Source: an uncultured Collinsella sp. (lineage in GTDB: Bacteria; Actinomycetota; Coriobacteriia; Coriobacteriales; Coriobacteriaceae). From it: DNA of 64,000 nt. Shown here one piece after another: positions 8,665-17,232 of this stretch (the stretch's first letter is position 1; the number at the start of each line of letters is the position of its first letter). Below the pieces are notes generated by a model, which did not search any database, was not told the DNA's origin, and worked only from the letters and a program-made list of their open reading frames with translations. Location: positions 49,008-113,007 of the forward strand of contig CAUEMA010000006.1 of assembly GCA_959018755.1 (NCBI GenBank), in the 5' to 3' direction. Position numbers and translations under genes: made by a program.

Positions 8665-9702
8665 GTGGAAGGCATGGATCAGCAGACAAGGAATGGTCGT
8701 TCGGCGAGCGCGGCAGAGGTTGCGGCGCTCGCTGGCGTGAGCCGCCAGACTGTGTCTCGCGTGGTCAACGGTATGCCCAACGTGACGGAAAAGACGCGCA
8801 AGCGTGTGCTGGCCGCCATGGAAGAGCTGGGCTTTCGTCCCAATTTTGCTGGAGCGGCGTTGCGCGGCGGGTCGTATCGTTCTATTGGCCTGTGCATGTA
8901 CAACATCACACGTGTCGGTAACCTGGCGACGCTCGAGGGTATCATGCAAGCGGCGCGCGAGCATGATTTTGCCGTCACTATGATCGAGATGGGCGGCGAC
9001 AAGCCCTATGCACTTGCCGATGCCTCGCGCCGCATGGTCGAGCGACCCGTCGACGGCATGATTCTCAACATGAACCGCATGGCTCCCGATTTTGAGGAGT
9101 TTGTTCCCCAGCCGGGAGTGCGAACGGTCATCCTGTCCATGTATGCGCATCCGCGCTGCACGACGATCGACTCCGACCAGTATGGTTCGTGCGAGCTGTT
9201 GACCAATTATCTGCTGGAACATGGTCACTCGAATATGCGGTTTGTGGCGGGTCCGGAAAACTCGATTTCCTCGCGTTTTCGTGAGGCCGGTTGGCGCGAT
9301 ACGCTGGGTCGTGCTCATGTCGATGCCGCTCCGATGCTGCGTGGCGATTGGAGTGCGGACAGTGGGTACGCCATGGGCGAGCGGATTGCGGCCGAGGTGC
9401 TTGCCGGCGGGTCGCAGACGCCGACTGCCGTGCTTGCGGCAAATGACCAGATGGCGCTGGGCGTTATCGCCGCGCTCGAGAACGCGGGCCTGTCCGTGCC
9501 CGACGACGTGAGCGTGGTTGGTATCGACGACGCACTCGAGGGACTTGTTCCTCACAATCGGCTGACGACGCTGCGATTTGATTTGCGCGGTGTCGGTAAG
9601 CTTGCGTTTGAGGCGGCGATTGGAGAGAGCTCGTCTATCGAGGCGATTCGTGTGCCGAGCACGCTGGTCGAACGCTCGACTGTTAGGGACATACGGGGTT
9701 AG
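8665..9702 (+). CDS. LacI-family regulator of lac module 2
   Basis: The helix-turn-helix reads SAAEVAALAGVSRQTVSRVV and is followed by the LacI hinge and sensor core, ending LVERSTVRDIRG. I chose the GTG at 8665, which has AGG 5 nt upstream. The ATG at 8674 is the alternative. It lies divergently from lacG-lacE and next to two copies of the ATGAGCACGTTA operator, one just upstream of its own start, suggesting autoregulation. It is a clear paralogue of the module 1 and 3 regulators, sharing the DSDQYG and RGDWSADSGYAMG blocks. Confidence 0.85.
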   Translation: MEGMDQQTRNGRSASAAEVAALAGVSRQTVSRVVNGMPNVTEKTRKRVLAAMEELGFRPNFAGAALRGGSYRSIGLCMYNITRVGNLATLEGIMQAAREHDFAVTMIEMGGDKPYALADASRRMVERPVDGMILNMNRMAPDFEEFVPQPGVRTVILSMYAHPRCTTIDSDQYGSCELLTNYLLEHGHSNMRFVAGPENSISSRFREAGWRDTLGRAHVDAAPMLRGDWSADSGYAMGERIAAEVLAGGSQTPTAVLAANDQMALGVIAALENAGLSVPDDVSVVGIDDALEGLVPHNRLTTLRFDLRGVGKLAFEAAIGESSSIEAIRVPSTLVERSTVRDIRG

Positions 9703-9717
9703 GTCCTACTCCGTCTG

Positions 9718-9772
9718 TCTCGATTTGTAACAGGTAGACGGTCAAAAGCGGGCTACGTGTTACAGATTTAGA
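9718..9772. repeat. TGTTACAGAT hairpin repeat, copy 4
   Basis: A 15-position stem (9718-9732 with 9758-9772) has two G-U type pairs and one mismatch. The loop contains GGTCAAAAG flanked by GTAG/CTAC, which can pair. It sits directly after the module 2 regulator. Confidence 0.75.
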
Positions 9773-9797
9773 TTCTTCGGAAAGAGCAATCCTGTTC

Positions 9798-9854
9798 GTC
9801 TCAATCTGTAACAGCTTGGACCCAAAAACTCGGCTAGATGTTACAGATTGAGAC
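9798..9854. repeat. TGTTACAGAT hairpin repeat, copy 5
   Basis: A perfect 16-bp stem (9798-9813 with 9839-9854). The loop matches that of copy 3, with CAAAAACTCGGCTAGA in the 3' half. Confidence 0.8.
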
Positions 9855-9881
9855 AAGCGGCCCCCGAACCGCCCAAAAAAG

Positions 9882-9919
9882 GCCGGGGGCGGCGCGCCGT
9901 GTGACGTGCCGCCCCCGGC
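9882..9919 (-). terminator. Terminator of lac module 3
   Basis: A perfect 12-bp GC stem (9882-9893 with 9908-9919) is followed on the minus strand by six T (plus-strand A at 9875-9880). It lies 45 bp past the lacG stop. Confidence 0.85.
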
Positions 9920-9964
9920 TGAGAAATGGGGACAGGTTATGTGGGCAGGCGACCCCGCCAGCCG

Positions 9965-11404
9965 CTAGTCCAGACGACGGGTCTGCGCCACGTGCTTATA
10001 CCAGTATGCGCTTGCCTTGGGCGTGCGCTTTTGGGTTTCAAAGTCAACGTAGAAGAAGCCGTAACGCTTGTTGTAGCCATTGGTCCAGGAGAACTGATCC
10101 TGCAGGCTCCACAGGAAGTAGCCGCCCACGTTGACGCCAACCTCCATGGCCTTGAGCAACCAGCGCAGGTGCTGCTCGATGTAGTCGATGCGCGGCTGGT
10201 CGTCCACAAAACCGTCCTTGTAGGGGTCCTTGTAGCCCATGCCGTTCTCGGTGATGAAGATCTGCTTGTAGTTGGGGTAGCGCTGCTTAATGTAGACGAG
10301 CAGATCGAACAGGCCCTCGGGATAGATGATCCAGTCCCAGTCGGTGGTGGGGATACCAGGCTTGTTCACGTGCTCGCCAATGCCCTTGACGCGCCAGCGG
10401 CCAGTGCCCTTCTCGCCCGTACCGTTGTGGTGCAGGTCGTTCTCGCCGTCGTAAGCCTTCAAGAAGCGGCACTGGTAGTTGTTAACGCCCAGGTAGTCGT
10501 TGTAGAGCGCTGCCTCGCGCATGATTTCCAGATCCTCGTCCAGGATCTCGATGGTGCCGCCCGAGACGGCAGCCAGGCGGTTGGCGCACTCGAGGGTGTC
10601 GGGCGCATAGTCGCCGCGGAAGGTGGCATCGAGCAAGAACTGGTTCTGCAGCACGTGCTCGTTGTTGGCGGCCTTGATGTCGGCGGGGTCGTTCTCGTTG
10701 AGCGGATACTTAAACTCCAACGACTGAATGACGCCGATCTTGCCCTTAAAACCGCCGTTGTGGAAGGCAAGCACAGCCTTGGCGTGGGCGAGCATCATGT
10801 TGTGCTCGCACTGGAAAGCCTCGGCCAGATGCGCCTTGACGCCACCGGGGAAGGTACCCTCGATGTAGGTGTTGGAGGCGTCGGCCCAGATCTCGTTAAA
10901 GGTGAACCAGTAGGTCACCTGGTCGGCGTACTCCTTAAAGCAGAAGGTGGCAAAGTCCACAAAGGCATCGATGGTCTCGCGGTTGAGGAAGTCGCCCTTC
11001 TCAAAGAGGGGCAGCGGCGTGTCAAAGTGATGCAGCGTGACAAACGGCTCAACGTGGTGCTTGTGGCACTCGGCGAAAAGATCGTGGTAGAACTGGACAC
11101 CCTCGGGGTTGATTTCGCCGGTACCGTTGGGGAAGATGCGGCTCCAGGCGATGGAGAGGCGAATGCCGTTGATGCCAAACTCCTCGCACAGCTCCAGATC
11201 GACGGGGTACTGGTTGTAGAAGTCCGAAGCGGGATCGGGGGAGAAGCGCCCCTGGGCCTCCAAGAAGTCGTCCCAGGCAACCTTGCCCTTACCGTGAGTG
11301 CGGGTCTCGCCCTCTACTTGGTAGGCAGCAGTGGCGCCGCCAAAGACAAAGTCCTCGGGAAACTGCGCAGGCGGGTTAGTGACGCTAGCAGGGTTAACGG
11401 ACAT
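9965..11404 (-). CDS. lacG: 6-phospho-beta-galactosidase (GH1), lac module 3
   Basis: This 479-aa GH1 enzyme is very close in wording to Lactococcus LacG: FGGATAAYQVEGETRTHGKG, TLHHFDTPLPLF, TFNEIWAD with the acid/base Glu, YPNYKQIFITENGMGYKD with the nucleophile, and the phosphate-binding FSWTNGYNKRYGFFY. It cleaves PTS-imported lactose-6-phosphate. It follows lacE module 3 by 66 bp on the minus strand. Only a weak GGA lies before the ATG, which suggests translation helped by coupling to lacE. Of the three paralogues, this one and the module 1 enzyme look like the canonical lactose enzymes. Confidence 0.9.
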   Translation of the reverse strand: MSVNPASVTNPPAQFPEDFVFGGATAAYQVEGETRTHGKGKVAWDDFLEAQGRFSPDPASDFYNQYPVDLELCEEFGINGIRLSIAWSRIFPNGTGEINPEGVQFYHDLFAECHKHHVEPFVTLHHFDTPLPLFEKGDFLNRETIDAFVDFATFCFKEYADQVTYWFTFNEIWADASNTYIEGTFPGGVKAHLAEAFQCEHNMMLAHAKAVLAFHNGGFKGKIGVIQSLEFKYPLNENDPADIKAANNEHVLQNQFLLDATFRGDYAPDTLECANRLAAVSGGTIEILDEDLEIMREAALYNDYLGVNNYQCRFLKAYDGENDLHHNGTGEKGTGRWRVKGIGEHVNKPGIPTTDWDWIIYPEGLFDLLVYIKQRYPNYKQIFITENGMGYKDPYKDGFVDDQPRIDYIEQHLRWLLKAMEVGVNVGGYFLWSLQDQFSWTNGYNKRYGFFYVDFETQKRTPKASAYWYKHVAQTRRLD

Positions 11405-11428
11405 GATGATCCAATCGTCTAAATCGAA

Positions 11429-11460
11429 GGGCCAGCCGGTCTTGGATGGTCGGCTGGCCC
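11429..11460 (-). other. Intercistronic hairpin between lacE and lacG (module 3)
   Basis: A perfect 10-bp GC stem (11429-11438 with 11451-11460) lies in the 66-bp gap. No T-run follows. The equivalent gaps of modules 1 and 2 also hold a hairpin at this place. Confidence 0.4.
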
Positions 11461-11470
11461 TGAGCGTTAC

Positions 11471-13246
11471 TTACTTCGAGAGTTGCTCGCTTACGAAGGC
11501 GAGAGACTTATCGCCGTTCTGGGAGAGCTCGATGTACTGTTTACCGCGGCAAGCGACGCACTTGTTGCCCACGCGCTCGCAGTCCTTCTGCAGGTCGGCC
11601 AGGTAGCTGGCAGCCTGCGGGGCCAGGACGACCAGGTCAAAGTCGGGGAGCATGTCAACGTGGTTGCCATAGGCCTCGGCAGCGGTCTCAAGATTGATGC
11701 CGCGCTCTTTGGCGGCCTTGGCCAGTGCGTTGGCGAGCAGGCCCGAGGTTCCGCCGCCCTGGCAGAGCACGAGCACGCGCTTGCCGTTGAGGTCGCTGGC
11801 GGTCGTTGCCTCGGCAGCGGGTGCTGCGGAAGCGGCGGGGGCGTCGGCCTTTACGGCCTCGGCAGCAGCGCCGGCAGCAACGCTCTTGGCGTCAGCCTTG
11901 CCCTGGAAGGCGTCGTTGAGCTTGGCAGCCTTCTCGGCGTTCTTGGCGGCGAGCTCCTCCTCGGAAATCTCGGCCTCCTCGGCGCACTTCTGGGCGTCAT
12001 AGGCACGGAAGAACGGATAGTACAGAACGAAGTCGACGACCAGGATAAGGGCGAGCATCACAAAGGCGAGCGGCTGGAAGCCCAGGCCCATGATGGTGCC
12101 GATGGGGCCGGGGACGGTCCAGGGCAGGGTGTACATAAAGCCGTTCATGCCCAAGAAGTCGATAAAGATCTTGAGGATCCAGATGTTGGCGATCGGGGCA
12201 AAGACAAACGGGACAAAGAAGACGGGGTTGAGCACGATGGGCGCGGCGAACAGCGGCGGCTCGTTGACGGCAAAGCACACGGGGACGATAGCTGCCTTAC
12301 CGACGGCGCGCATCTCCTGAGACTTGGCCAGGAAGCAGAACATAAAGACCAGGACGAGCGTGGCGCCGGTGCCGCCCATGCAGACGACGAAGTACTGGGC
12401 ACCCTGGGTCAGGACAGCAGAAGCGTGCTGACCAGCCTGGAACGCAGCCAGGTTGTCGGTCATGTTGGCAACGAGGGCGGCGGCGATGGCGGGCTCGACG
12501 ATTGAGGGGCCGTGGACGCCGACGAACCAGAAGAGGCTCATGGCGCCGTAAATTACAGCGAGGCCAATATAGCCGTCGGCAGCGGTGAACAGGGGCTGGA
12601 ACACCTGGATGACGCCCTGGGCAAAGCAGAAGCCAAAGGCAGCGCGGAAGACGATGTCAAAGACCCAAAAGACGGTGATGCAGACGGAGAAGGGGATGAT
12701 GTCCTTAAAGGTCTGCGAGATGTTGGGCGGAACCTGCTCGGGCATCTTGACGGTGATGTTGCGCTTAATGAAGAACTTGTAGATGATGCCGGTCACAAAC
12801 GCAGCGATGAAGGCGGTCAGCAGGCCTTTGGAACCAAGGTAGGTGGTGTTGAAGCCGCTGGCGGCGTCCGTGGCGATCGTGTCGCTCGAAAGGAGCAAGA
12901 AGCCGATGATGGCCGCGCACATGCACGAGATGAAGTTGATCTGGTTGTTCTTGGGCAGGTCGCGGTTCTGAGCGTCGGCGAAGTGCTTGGCCGTGGTGGC
13001 GGCGCAGGCGATGGCCAGGATGCCCATGGAGTAGTTGTAGCACTTCCACAGGGCGTTGTTGATGTCATCGGGCCAGTAGAAACCCCAGATGTTGGGGACC
13101 GAGGCTACCAGGCAAAAGATGGACGAGAAGATGATGATGGGGATGACGGAGATAAAGCCGTCGCGGATCGCCTTGAGGTACTTGTTGCGGGCGATCGCGT
13201 TGAAAAAGGGCTGGCCCTTTTCGATGATGGCGATGAGTTGCTCCAT
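11471..13246 (-). CDS. lacE: Lactose-type PTS EIICB, lac module 3
   Basis: This 591-aa EIIC-EIIB fusion is the closest of the three to Lactococcus and Staphylococcus LacE, with IAIIEKGQPFFNAIARNKYL at the start, NKYLKAIRDGF, GVHGPSIVEPAIAA and an EIIB with VLVLCQGGGTSGLLANALAKA. EIIC spans about residues 1-430, the linker about 430-490 and EIIB about 495-591. It differs in EIIB from modules 1 and 2 (CQGGGTSG against CAGAGTSA), so it was probably acquired or diverged separately. AGGAG precedes the ATG. It heads the lacE-lacG operon, divergent from the third LacI-type regulator. Confidence 0.92.
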   Translation of the reverse strand: MEQLIAIIEKGQPFFNAIARNKYLKAIRDGFISVIPIIIFSSIFCLVASVPNIWGFYWPDDINNALWKCYNYSMGILAIACAATTAKHFADAQNRDLPKNNQINFISCMCAAIIGFLLLSSDTIATDAASGFNTTYLGSKGLLTAFIAAFVTGIIYKFFIKRNITVKMPEQVPPNISQTFKDIIPFSVCITVFWVFDIVFRAAFGFCFAQGVIQVFQPLFTAADGYIGLAVIYGAMSLFWFVGVHGPSIVEPAIAAALVANMTDNLAAFQAGQHASAVLTQGAQYFVVCMGGTGATLVLVFMFCFLAKSQEMRAVGKAAIVPVCFAVNEPPLFAAPIVLNPVFFVPFVFAPIANIWILKIFIDFLGMNGFMYTLPWTVPGPIGTIMGLGFQPLAFVMLALILVVDFVLYYPFFRAYDAQKCAEEAEISEEELAAKNAEKAAKLNDAFQGKADAKSVAAGAAAEAVKADAPAASAAPAAEATTASDLNGKRVLVLCQGGGTSGLLANALAKAAKERGINLETAAEAYGNHVDMLPDFDLVVLAPQAASYLADLQKDCERVGNKCVACRGKQYIELSQNGDKSLAFVSEQLSK

Positions 13247-13305
13247 GCAAAGCTCCTAAGAGTCGGTGGGTTAGCAACGATGGTAGCTTTTGACATTCGG
13301 TTGCC

Positions 13306-13445
13306 AAAATGTTGACGTTACCATTTTGTGACACAAAAAAAGAAGCGAACCGGTGGTTCCTGTGCCTGCGAACCGTCGATTCCTTACGCGTAAACGTTTG
13401 AGCCGCCCGGTGGCTCTGTGTTTGCACAATGGCAACGTTAACATT
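13306..13445. promoter_or_regulatory. Paired LacI-type operators for lac module 3
   Basis: Two imperfect palindromes built on AATGnnAACGTTnnCATT lie between lacE and its divergent regulator, at 13306-13327 and 13428-13445. They resemble the module 1 operator in core and arms. The third module thus has two sites about 120 bp apart, as in module 2. Confidence 0.65.
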
Positions 13446-13603
13446 TGGGCGCTAAAAGCCGTTCGGGGAAGCAAAAATGTCGGTGAACGGTAGGTTTTGG
13501 GTGGTGAGCGTATTGCAGAGGCGGCGTTGGATATACTTGAAGGCGTTTAATATGACTGCGCAGGATGCCGTCAATGGCATCGTTGACACGGAAAGATCGA
13601 CCT

Positions 13604-14608
13604 ATGGCCGCTGTTAAAAAATCGGTATCCGTCAAAGACGTAGCGAGCCTCGCGGGCGTCTCGGAGCAGACGGTCTCGCGCACCGTGCACGATTCGCCCA
13701 GCGTGCGCCCCGAGACCAAGGAACGCGTGCGTGCCGCCATGCGCGAGCTGGGGTATCGCCCCAATTTTGCCGGTCGATCGCTGCGCCGTGGCAAGTTTAA
13801 GACCGTCGGCGTCGCCATGTTCAACATTACCGGTACCGGCAACCTCGACCGTATGGAGGGCTTTGCCGCCGCGGCCGACAAACATGGCTATGCCATCACC
13901 CTCGCTAAAGTAGATGGACATCCCTATACCCTCGAGAGCGCATCGTCGCGTATGAGCGCGCTGCCGGTAGACGGCATGGTCGTGATCATGAATCGCATGC
14001 CGGCGGACTTTGGCACCTTCGAGCCGCTGCCCGGCATGCAGACGGTGCTCGTTACGATGCTGGAGCACCCGCTCTGTTCAACGGTCGATAACGACCAGTT
14101 CGATTGCTCGCGCCAGGTGGTCGAGTACTTGCTGGGGCGGGGGCACAAAATCGTGCACTTTATCTCGTGTCCCGAGCGCTCGCTTTCGGGCATGCGGCGC
14201 GAGGAAGGCTGGCGCGAGACATTGCGCGCGCATGGTATTGAACCGCCGCGACTCGTCCGTGGGGATTGGACGGCACAGAGCGGATATGCTGCCGGTCAGG
14301 CTCTGGCGGAAGATCCGACCTGTACGGCCATTTATGCTTCCAACGATGCCATGGCCTACGGCTGCATTCGCGGGCTCGAGTCGTGCGGAAGGCGTGTGCC
14401 CGAGGACGTGAGCGTGGTGGGTGTTGATGACAGCCTGGGCGATATCGTGCCCGACCGTCGCCTGACCACGGTGCGCTTTGACAACAAGCGCGTCGGCATG
14501 TGGGCGGTCGACAAGATTGCCGGCGCCGATGGGGGTGCGTCTGGCGTGGAGCACATGCTGATCCCCGGTGTGCTCGTAGAGGGCGATACGGTGCGCGATT
14601 TGCGTTAG
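13604..14608 (+). CDS. LacI-family regulator of lac module 3
   Basis: The protein has the LacI helix-turn-helix VSVKDVASLAGVSEQTVSRTVH and a sensor domain with the HPLCSTVDNDQFDCS and RGDWTAQSGYAAGQA blocks shared with the other lac regulators. I chose the ATG at 13604 (MAAVKKSV), preceded by GGAAAGA. An ATG 13 codons upstream has no clear ribosome site. It is divergent from lacE-lacG module 3, and lacF follows 214 bp downstream on the same strand. It probably represses the module until a lactose-derived inducer is present. Confidence 0.85.
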   Translation: MAAVKKSVSVKDVASLAGVSEQTVSRTVHDSPSVRPETKERVRAAMRELGYRPNFAGRSLRRGKFKTVGVAMFNITGTGNLDRMEGFAAAADKHGYAITLAKVDGHPYTLESASSRMSALPVDGMVVIMNRMPADFGTFEPLPGMQTVLVTMLEHPLCSTVDNDQFDCSRQVVEYLLGRGHKIVHFISCPERSLSGMRREEGWRETLRAHGIEPPRLVRGDWTAQSGYAAGQALAEDPTCTAIYASNDAMAYGCIRGLESCGRRVPEDVSVVGVDDSLGDIVPDRRLTTVRFDNKRVGMWAVDKIAGADGGASGVEHMLIPGVLVEGDTVRDLR

Positions 14609-14720
14609 GGTGCGGCCCTGTTTGGGTTACCGCTAATTGTGTTCGATATTGTTCAGATTGGTTTAAAAACCGTTCACGGGCGAAAAGTGACCGTTCATAG
14701 TTCGAAATTACGTTTTGAGC

Positions 14721-14732
14721 TGTTCTTTTTTG
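14721..14732. promoter_or_regulatory. Candidate shared operator upstream of lacF
   Basis: The 12-mer TGTTCTTTTTTG, about 90 nt before lacF, recurs in reverse orientation upstream of lacA (16577-16588). DeoR-type LacR proteins bind A/T-rich TGTT-containing sites, so a shared regulator is plausible. Confidence 0.4.
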
Positions 14733-14822
14733 TTTGAATGTTATTGTTTCTGTCATACACAACGCAGCGCGTATGCCCGGACGCGATGCTCTCCATTGGT
14801 TCATATGTGAAAGGAACGCAAT

Positions 14823-15161
14823 ATGGCAACCAAAGAAGAAATCTCGATGGTTGGATTCGAGATCGTCGCATACGCAGGTGACGCCCAGACCGATCTGCTT
14901 GCGGCACTCGATGCTGCTCGCGAGGGTGATTTTGAGAAGGCCGAACAGCTGCACAAGGATGCCAGTGATGCACTTATCGGCGCCCACGACACGCAGACCA
15001 AGCTGCTTTCGCAGGAGGCCGGCGGCGGCGAGATGGAGATGACCTTCATCATGGCTCACGCTCAGGACACTCTAATGACCACTATGATCCTGGAGAAGCA
15101 GACCCGCTTTACCATCGATGCCTACAAGCGCATCGCCGAGCTTGAGGCCAAGCTCGCCTAA
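14823..15161 (+). CDS. lacF: PTS lactose-specific EIIA component
   Basis: This is a 112-aa all-helical EIIA of the lactose/cellobiose family, with VGFEIVAYAGDAQTDLL at the start. The phospho-histidine is predicted at H79 in IMAHAQDTLMT, with D82 as the Asp that coordinates Mg in the trimer. The second His of the Lactococcus motif (MMHGQDHLM) is Thr here, while the phosphorylated one is kept. It passes phosphate from HPr to the EIIB domain of LacE. It is the only EIIA in the window, although three LacE proteins lack one, so it probably serves all three. AAAGGA precedes the ATG. Its own promoter region contains a 12-mer also found before lacA. Confidence 0.92.
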   Translation: MATKEEISMVGFEIVAYAGDAQTDLLAALDAAREGDFEKAEQLHKDASDALIGAHDTQTKLLSQEAGGGEMEMTFIMAHAQDTLMTTMILEKQTRFTIDAYKRIAELEAKLA

Positions 15162-15190
15162 CGAACCCTCACAACCAAGTCCCCTTTCAT

Positions 15191-15225
15191 AAGCCCTGCC
15201 GCTATCCGCAGCAGGGCTTTTTCTG
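15191..15225 (+). terminator. Terminator of lacF
   Basis: A 9-bp stem (15191-15199 with 15211-15219) is followed by a T-run, 30 bp past the lacF stop. Confidence 0.85.
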
Positions 15226-15235
15226 TCCTCCTCCA

Positions 15236-15302
15236 AGTTGCGGTGAAATAGGGACTGAATAGGAGCCGGCGGGCGCAAAACAATCCCTATTCCACCGCAA
15301 CT
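15236..15302. repeat. Inverted repeat with a distant arm pair
   Basis: Arms of 19 nt (15236-15254 with 15284-15302) pair at all but one position around a 29-nt centre. The element sits between lacF and a membrane protein gene. A TAGTCATTGGGGAC fragment follows at about 15315-15328. Confidence 0.6.
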
Positions 15303-15419
15303 CATCCCGAGATAGTCATTGGGGACAGTCTTGTTGCGCTCCGTTCGTCCTCCCGTTCGATTTTTGCTCGGTGGGTATACTTCCATCCGCAATACAGGCC
15401 GGAATGAGGAGGTATCCAA

Positions 15420-16433
15420 ATGCCGGACAACGGATTGATTCAAAAGAAAGATGCGCACGAGATGGCTCATGGGCGTCCTGTCCAGATAACCGAGCACACG
15501 ACGGTAACCGAGCTGCAGCCCAGCCTGTCCGATGTCGTGTGCGCAAACAAAAAACTGCAGATTGGCTTTATCGTTGCGCTCGTGGTACTGGCGCTGTTGT
15601 CGGGCTTTGTAGCTCGTCCGCATTTTGCCGATACCAAGACCTGGGACTCCACCATCGAGGTCATCGATCAAAAGAAGGGCAATGTTTTGGCGCTCACGAC
15701 CTCGTGCGTCGCCCTATCTGCGGGTATCACTGCGCTGCCGGGCGATACGGGAACGCCAGTTGCCGAGCAGCTCGCGCAGCTTTCAGGCAACCTTGGTATC
15801 GTGCTTGCCGTGCTCTACCTAGAGAAATATTTGCTCACGATTTTGTGGTCGGTTGGCTTGGGCATCTTAATCCCGTTTGCGTTGGTACTCTTTGCGGTGT
15901 CGCTCGGCATTCACGGGCGCTGGAGTACGAGCACGGTCATTCGCCGCGTGGCAACGCGTGTGCTGGTGGTTGCCGTGATCGGCATGGCGCTCGTGCCCGC
16001 GAGCGTATGGGTGTCGCAAAAGGTCGATGAAACGTATCGCGTTAGCATCGAGGCGGCCGAGCAAAAGGCGGCCGACGCTGCGAGCGCGGCAGATAGCGAT
16101 AGCTCCAAAACAAGCAAGAAAAAGACCGAGTCCACAGAGTCCAAGAACGTGCTTGAGCAGCTTGCCGACGGTGCCTCGGGTCTCGTCACGTCGGTGACCA
16201 GCGGCGCCAAGCAGATGACCGATGAAATTGTGCGGCAGGTGACCGATCTGATCGAAGGCGTCATCGTGATGATCGTGACCTCGTGCGTGATTCCATTGCT
16301 GGTGCTCGTGGCGTTCCTGTGGCTGGGACACGTACTGCTGGGGATCGATATTTCCGGCCCGGCGAACTATTTGACGGGCCGCTTTCTGAGTGCTCCGTCC
16401 AAGCACGCCAAAAAGGGTGGGCAGTCCGAGTAG
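15420..16433 (+). CDS. Integral membrane protein of unknown function
   Basis: I do not recognise the family. The 337-aa protein has about four hydrophobic segments: near residues 45-65 (QIGFIVALVVLALLSGFVA), 125-160, 165-190 and 275-305. A charged Ser/Lys/Glu-rich stretch (about 220-245, SDSSKTSKKKTESTESK) separates the third and fourth. The C-terminus is basic and cytosolic-looking. AGGAGG lies at good spacing before the ATG, and a strong terminator follows, so it forms a single-gene transcript. It sits between lacF and lacA but nothing in it suggests sugar transport. It may simply be a resident gene between two lac segments. Confidence 0.75.
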   Translation: MPDNGLIQKKDAHEMAHGRPVQITEHTTVTELQPSLSDVVCANKKLQIGFIVALVVLALLSGFVARPHFADTKTWDSTIEVIDQKKGNVLALTTSCVALSAGITALPGDTGTPVAEQLAQLSGNLGIVLAVLYLEKYLLTILWSVGLGILIPFALVLFAVSLGIHGRWSTSTVIRRVATRVLVVAVIGMALVPASVWVSQKVDETYRVSIEAAEQKAADAASAADSDSSKTSKKKTESTESKNVLEQLADGASGLVTSVTSGAKQMTDEIVRQVTDLIEGVIVMIVTSCVIPLLVLVAFLWLGHVLLGIDISGPANYLTGRFLSAPSKHAKKGGQSE

Positions 16434-16467
16434 CTAAAACAGCTGTATATACCGGGGAATACCGCCG

Positions 16468-16505
16468 AAGGGCGGCCGAGACACGTTCTTGGCCGCCCTT
16501 TTGTT
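16468..16505 (+). terminator. Terminator after the membrane protein gene
   Basis: A perfect 10-bp GC stem (16468-16477 with 16491-16500) is followed by TTTTGTTTG, 34 bp past the stop. Confidence 0.9.
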
Positions 16506-16570
16506 TGTTGAACACATGGTCGCTACGTCCGCGCCCGGCTCAAACGGTCAGCAATCATCCGTGAACGATA

Positions 16571-16646
16571 TTTGTTCAAAAAAGAACAAAGATAAACAAA
16601 TAGTTGTTGCAGTTACTGTTCGAATGTGTTCAAATAAACATGAACA
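16571..16646. promoter_or_regulatory. Candidate LacR-type operators upstream of lacA
   Basis: The A/T-rich region before lacA holds a perfect 7-bp inverted repeat TTTGTTC-6-GAACAAA (16571-16590) and TGTTCA-8-TGAACA (16627-16646). DeoR-family LacR regulators bind such TGTT-rich A/T sites. The DeoR-type protein encoded at 24861 is a candidate, by inference. Confidence 0.5.
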
Positions 16647-16740
16647 GTGAAGAACCGCACATTCAGATGCCCGGACCTGATCGCGATTCAACACTTCCAA
16701 ACAGAAACTACGCGCCAGCGTATCTCTCAAGGAGGATGTC

Positions 16741-17169
16741 ATGAGGGTTGTAATCGCTTCCGATACCGACGGTATGTCGATGAAGGAGTCCATCAAGGAG
16801 ATGCTCATCGCCGACGGTCACGAGGTCGTCGACTATTCCGAGACCCCTGCTGCGGACTTTGTCGATTCCGCCACCGCCGTTGCCAAGGACCTGCTGGAGC
16901 ACAAGGATTCCCAGGGCTTCGCATTCGATAAGTACGGCGTCGGCTCCTATATGGCCGCCGTCAAGATCAAGGGCATGGTCGTCGCCAACATTTCCGATGA
17001 ACGTTCCGCTTACATGACCCGCGAGCACAACGGCTCGCGCATGGTCACCATGGGCCCGGGCGTTGTGGGCACCGAGGTCGCCAAGAAGATCGCCCGCGAG
17101 TTCCTGCGCGCCCAGTACGCCGGCGGTCGTCACCAGATCCGTGTCGACATGCTCAATAAGATGGCCTAA
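16741..17169 (+). CDS. lacA: Galactose-6-phosphate isomerase subunit A
   Basis: This 142-aa protein is the RpiB/LacAB-fold subunit LacA, and with LacB converts galactose-6-phosphate to tagatose-6-phosphate. IKGMVVANISDERSAYMTREHN and the C-terminal GGRHQIRVDMLNKM are close to Lactococcus LacA. It is first in a lacA-lacB-lacC run and has an AAGGAGG ribosome site. Upstream lies an A/T-rich promoter with inverted repeats. The gap to lacB is 63 bp. This pathway disposes of the galactose-6-phosphate released by the three LacG-like enzymes upstream. Confidence 0.95.
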   Translation: MRVVIASDTDGMSMKESIKEMLIADGHEVVDYSETPAADFVDSATAVAKDLLEHKDSQGFAFDKYGVGSYMAAVKIKGMVVANISDERSAYMTREHNGSRMVTMGPGVVGTEVAKKIAREFLRAQYAGGRHQIRVDMLNKMA

Positions 17170-17232
17170 CGAGAGCCACCGAGAACTCGAACTTCTATCT
17201 CAACTTGTGAATTCAGACGAAAGGACGTTCTG

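Noticed and set aside
15236..15302. Possible attenuator for the membrane protein gene at 15420
   Set aside because: The arms resemble a dispersed repeat and lie over 100 bp from the start, with no T-run. Listed as a repeat instead.
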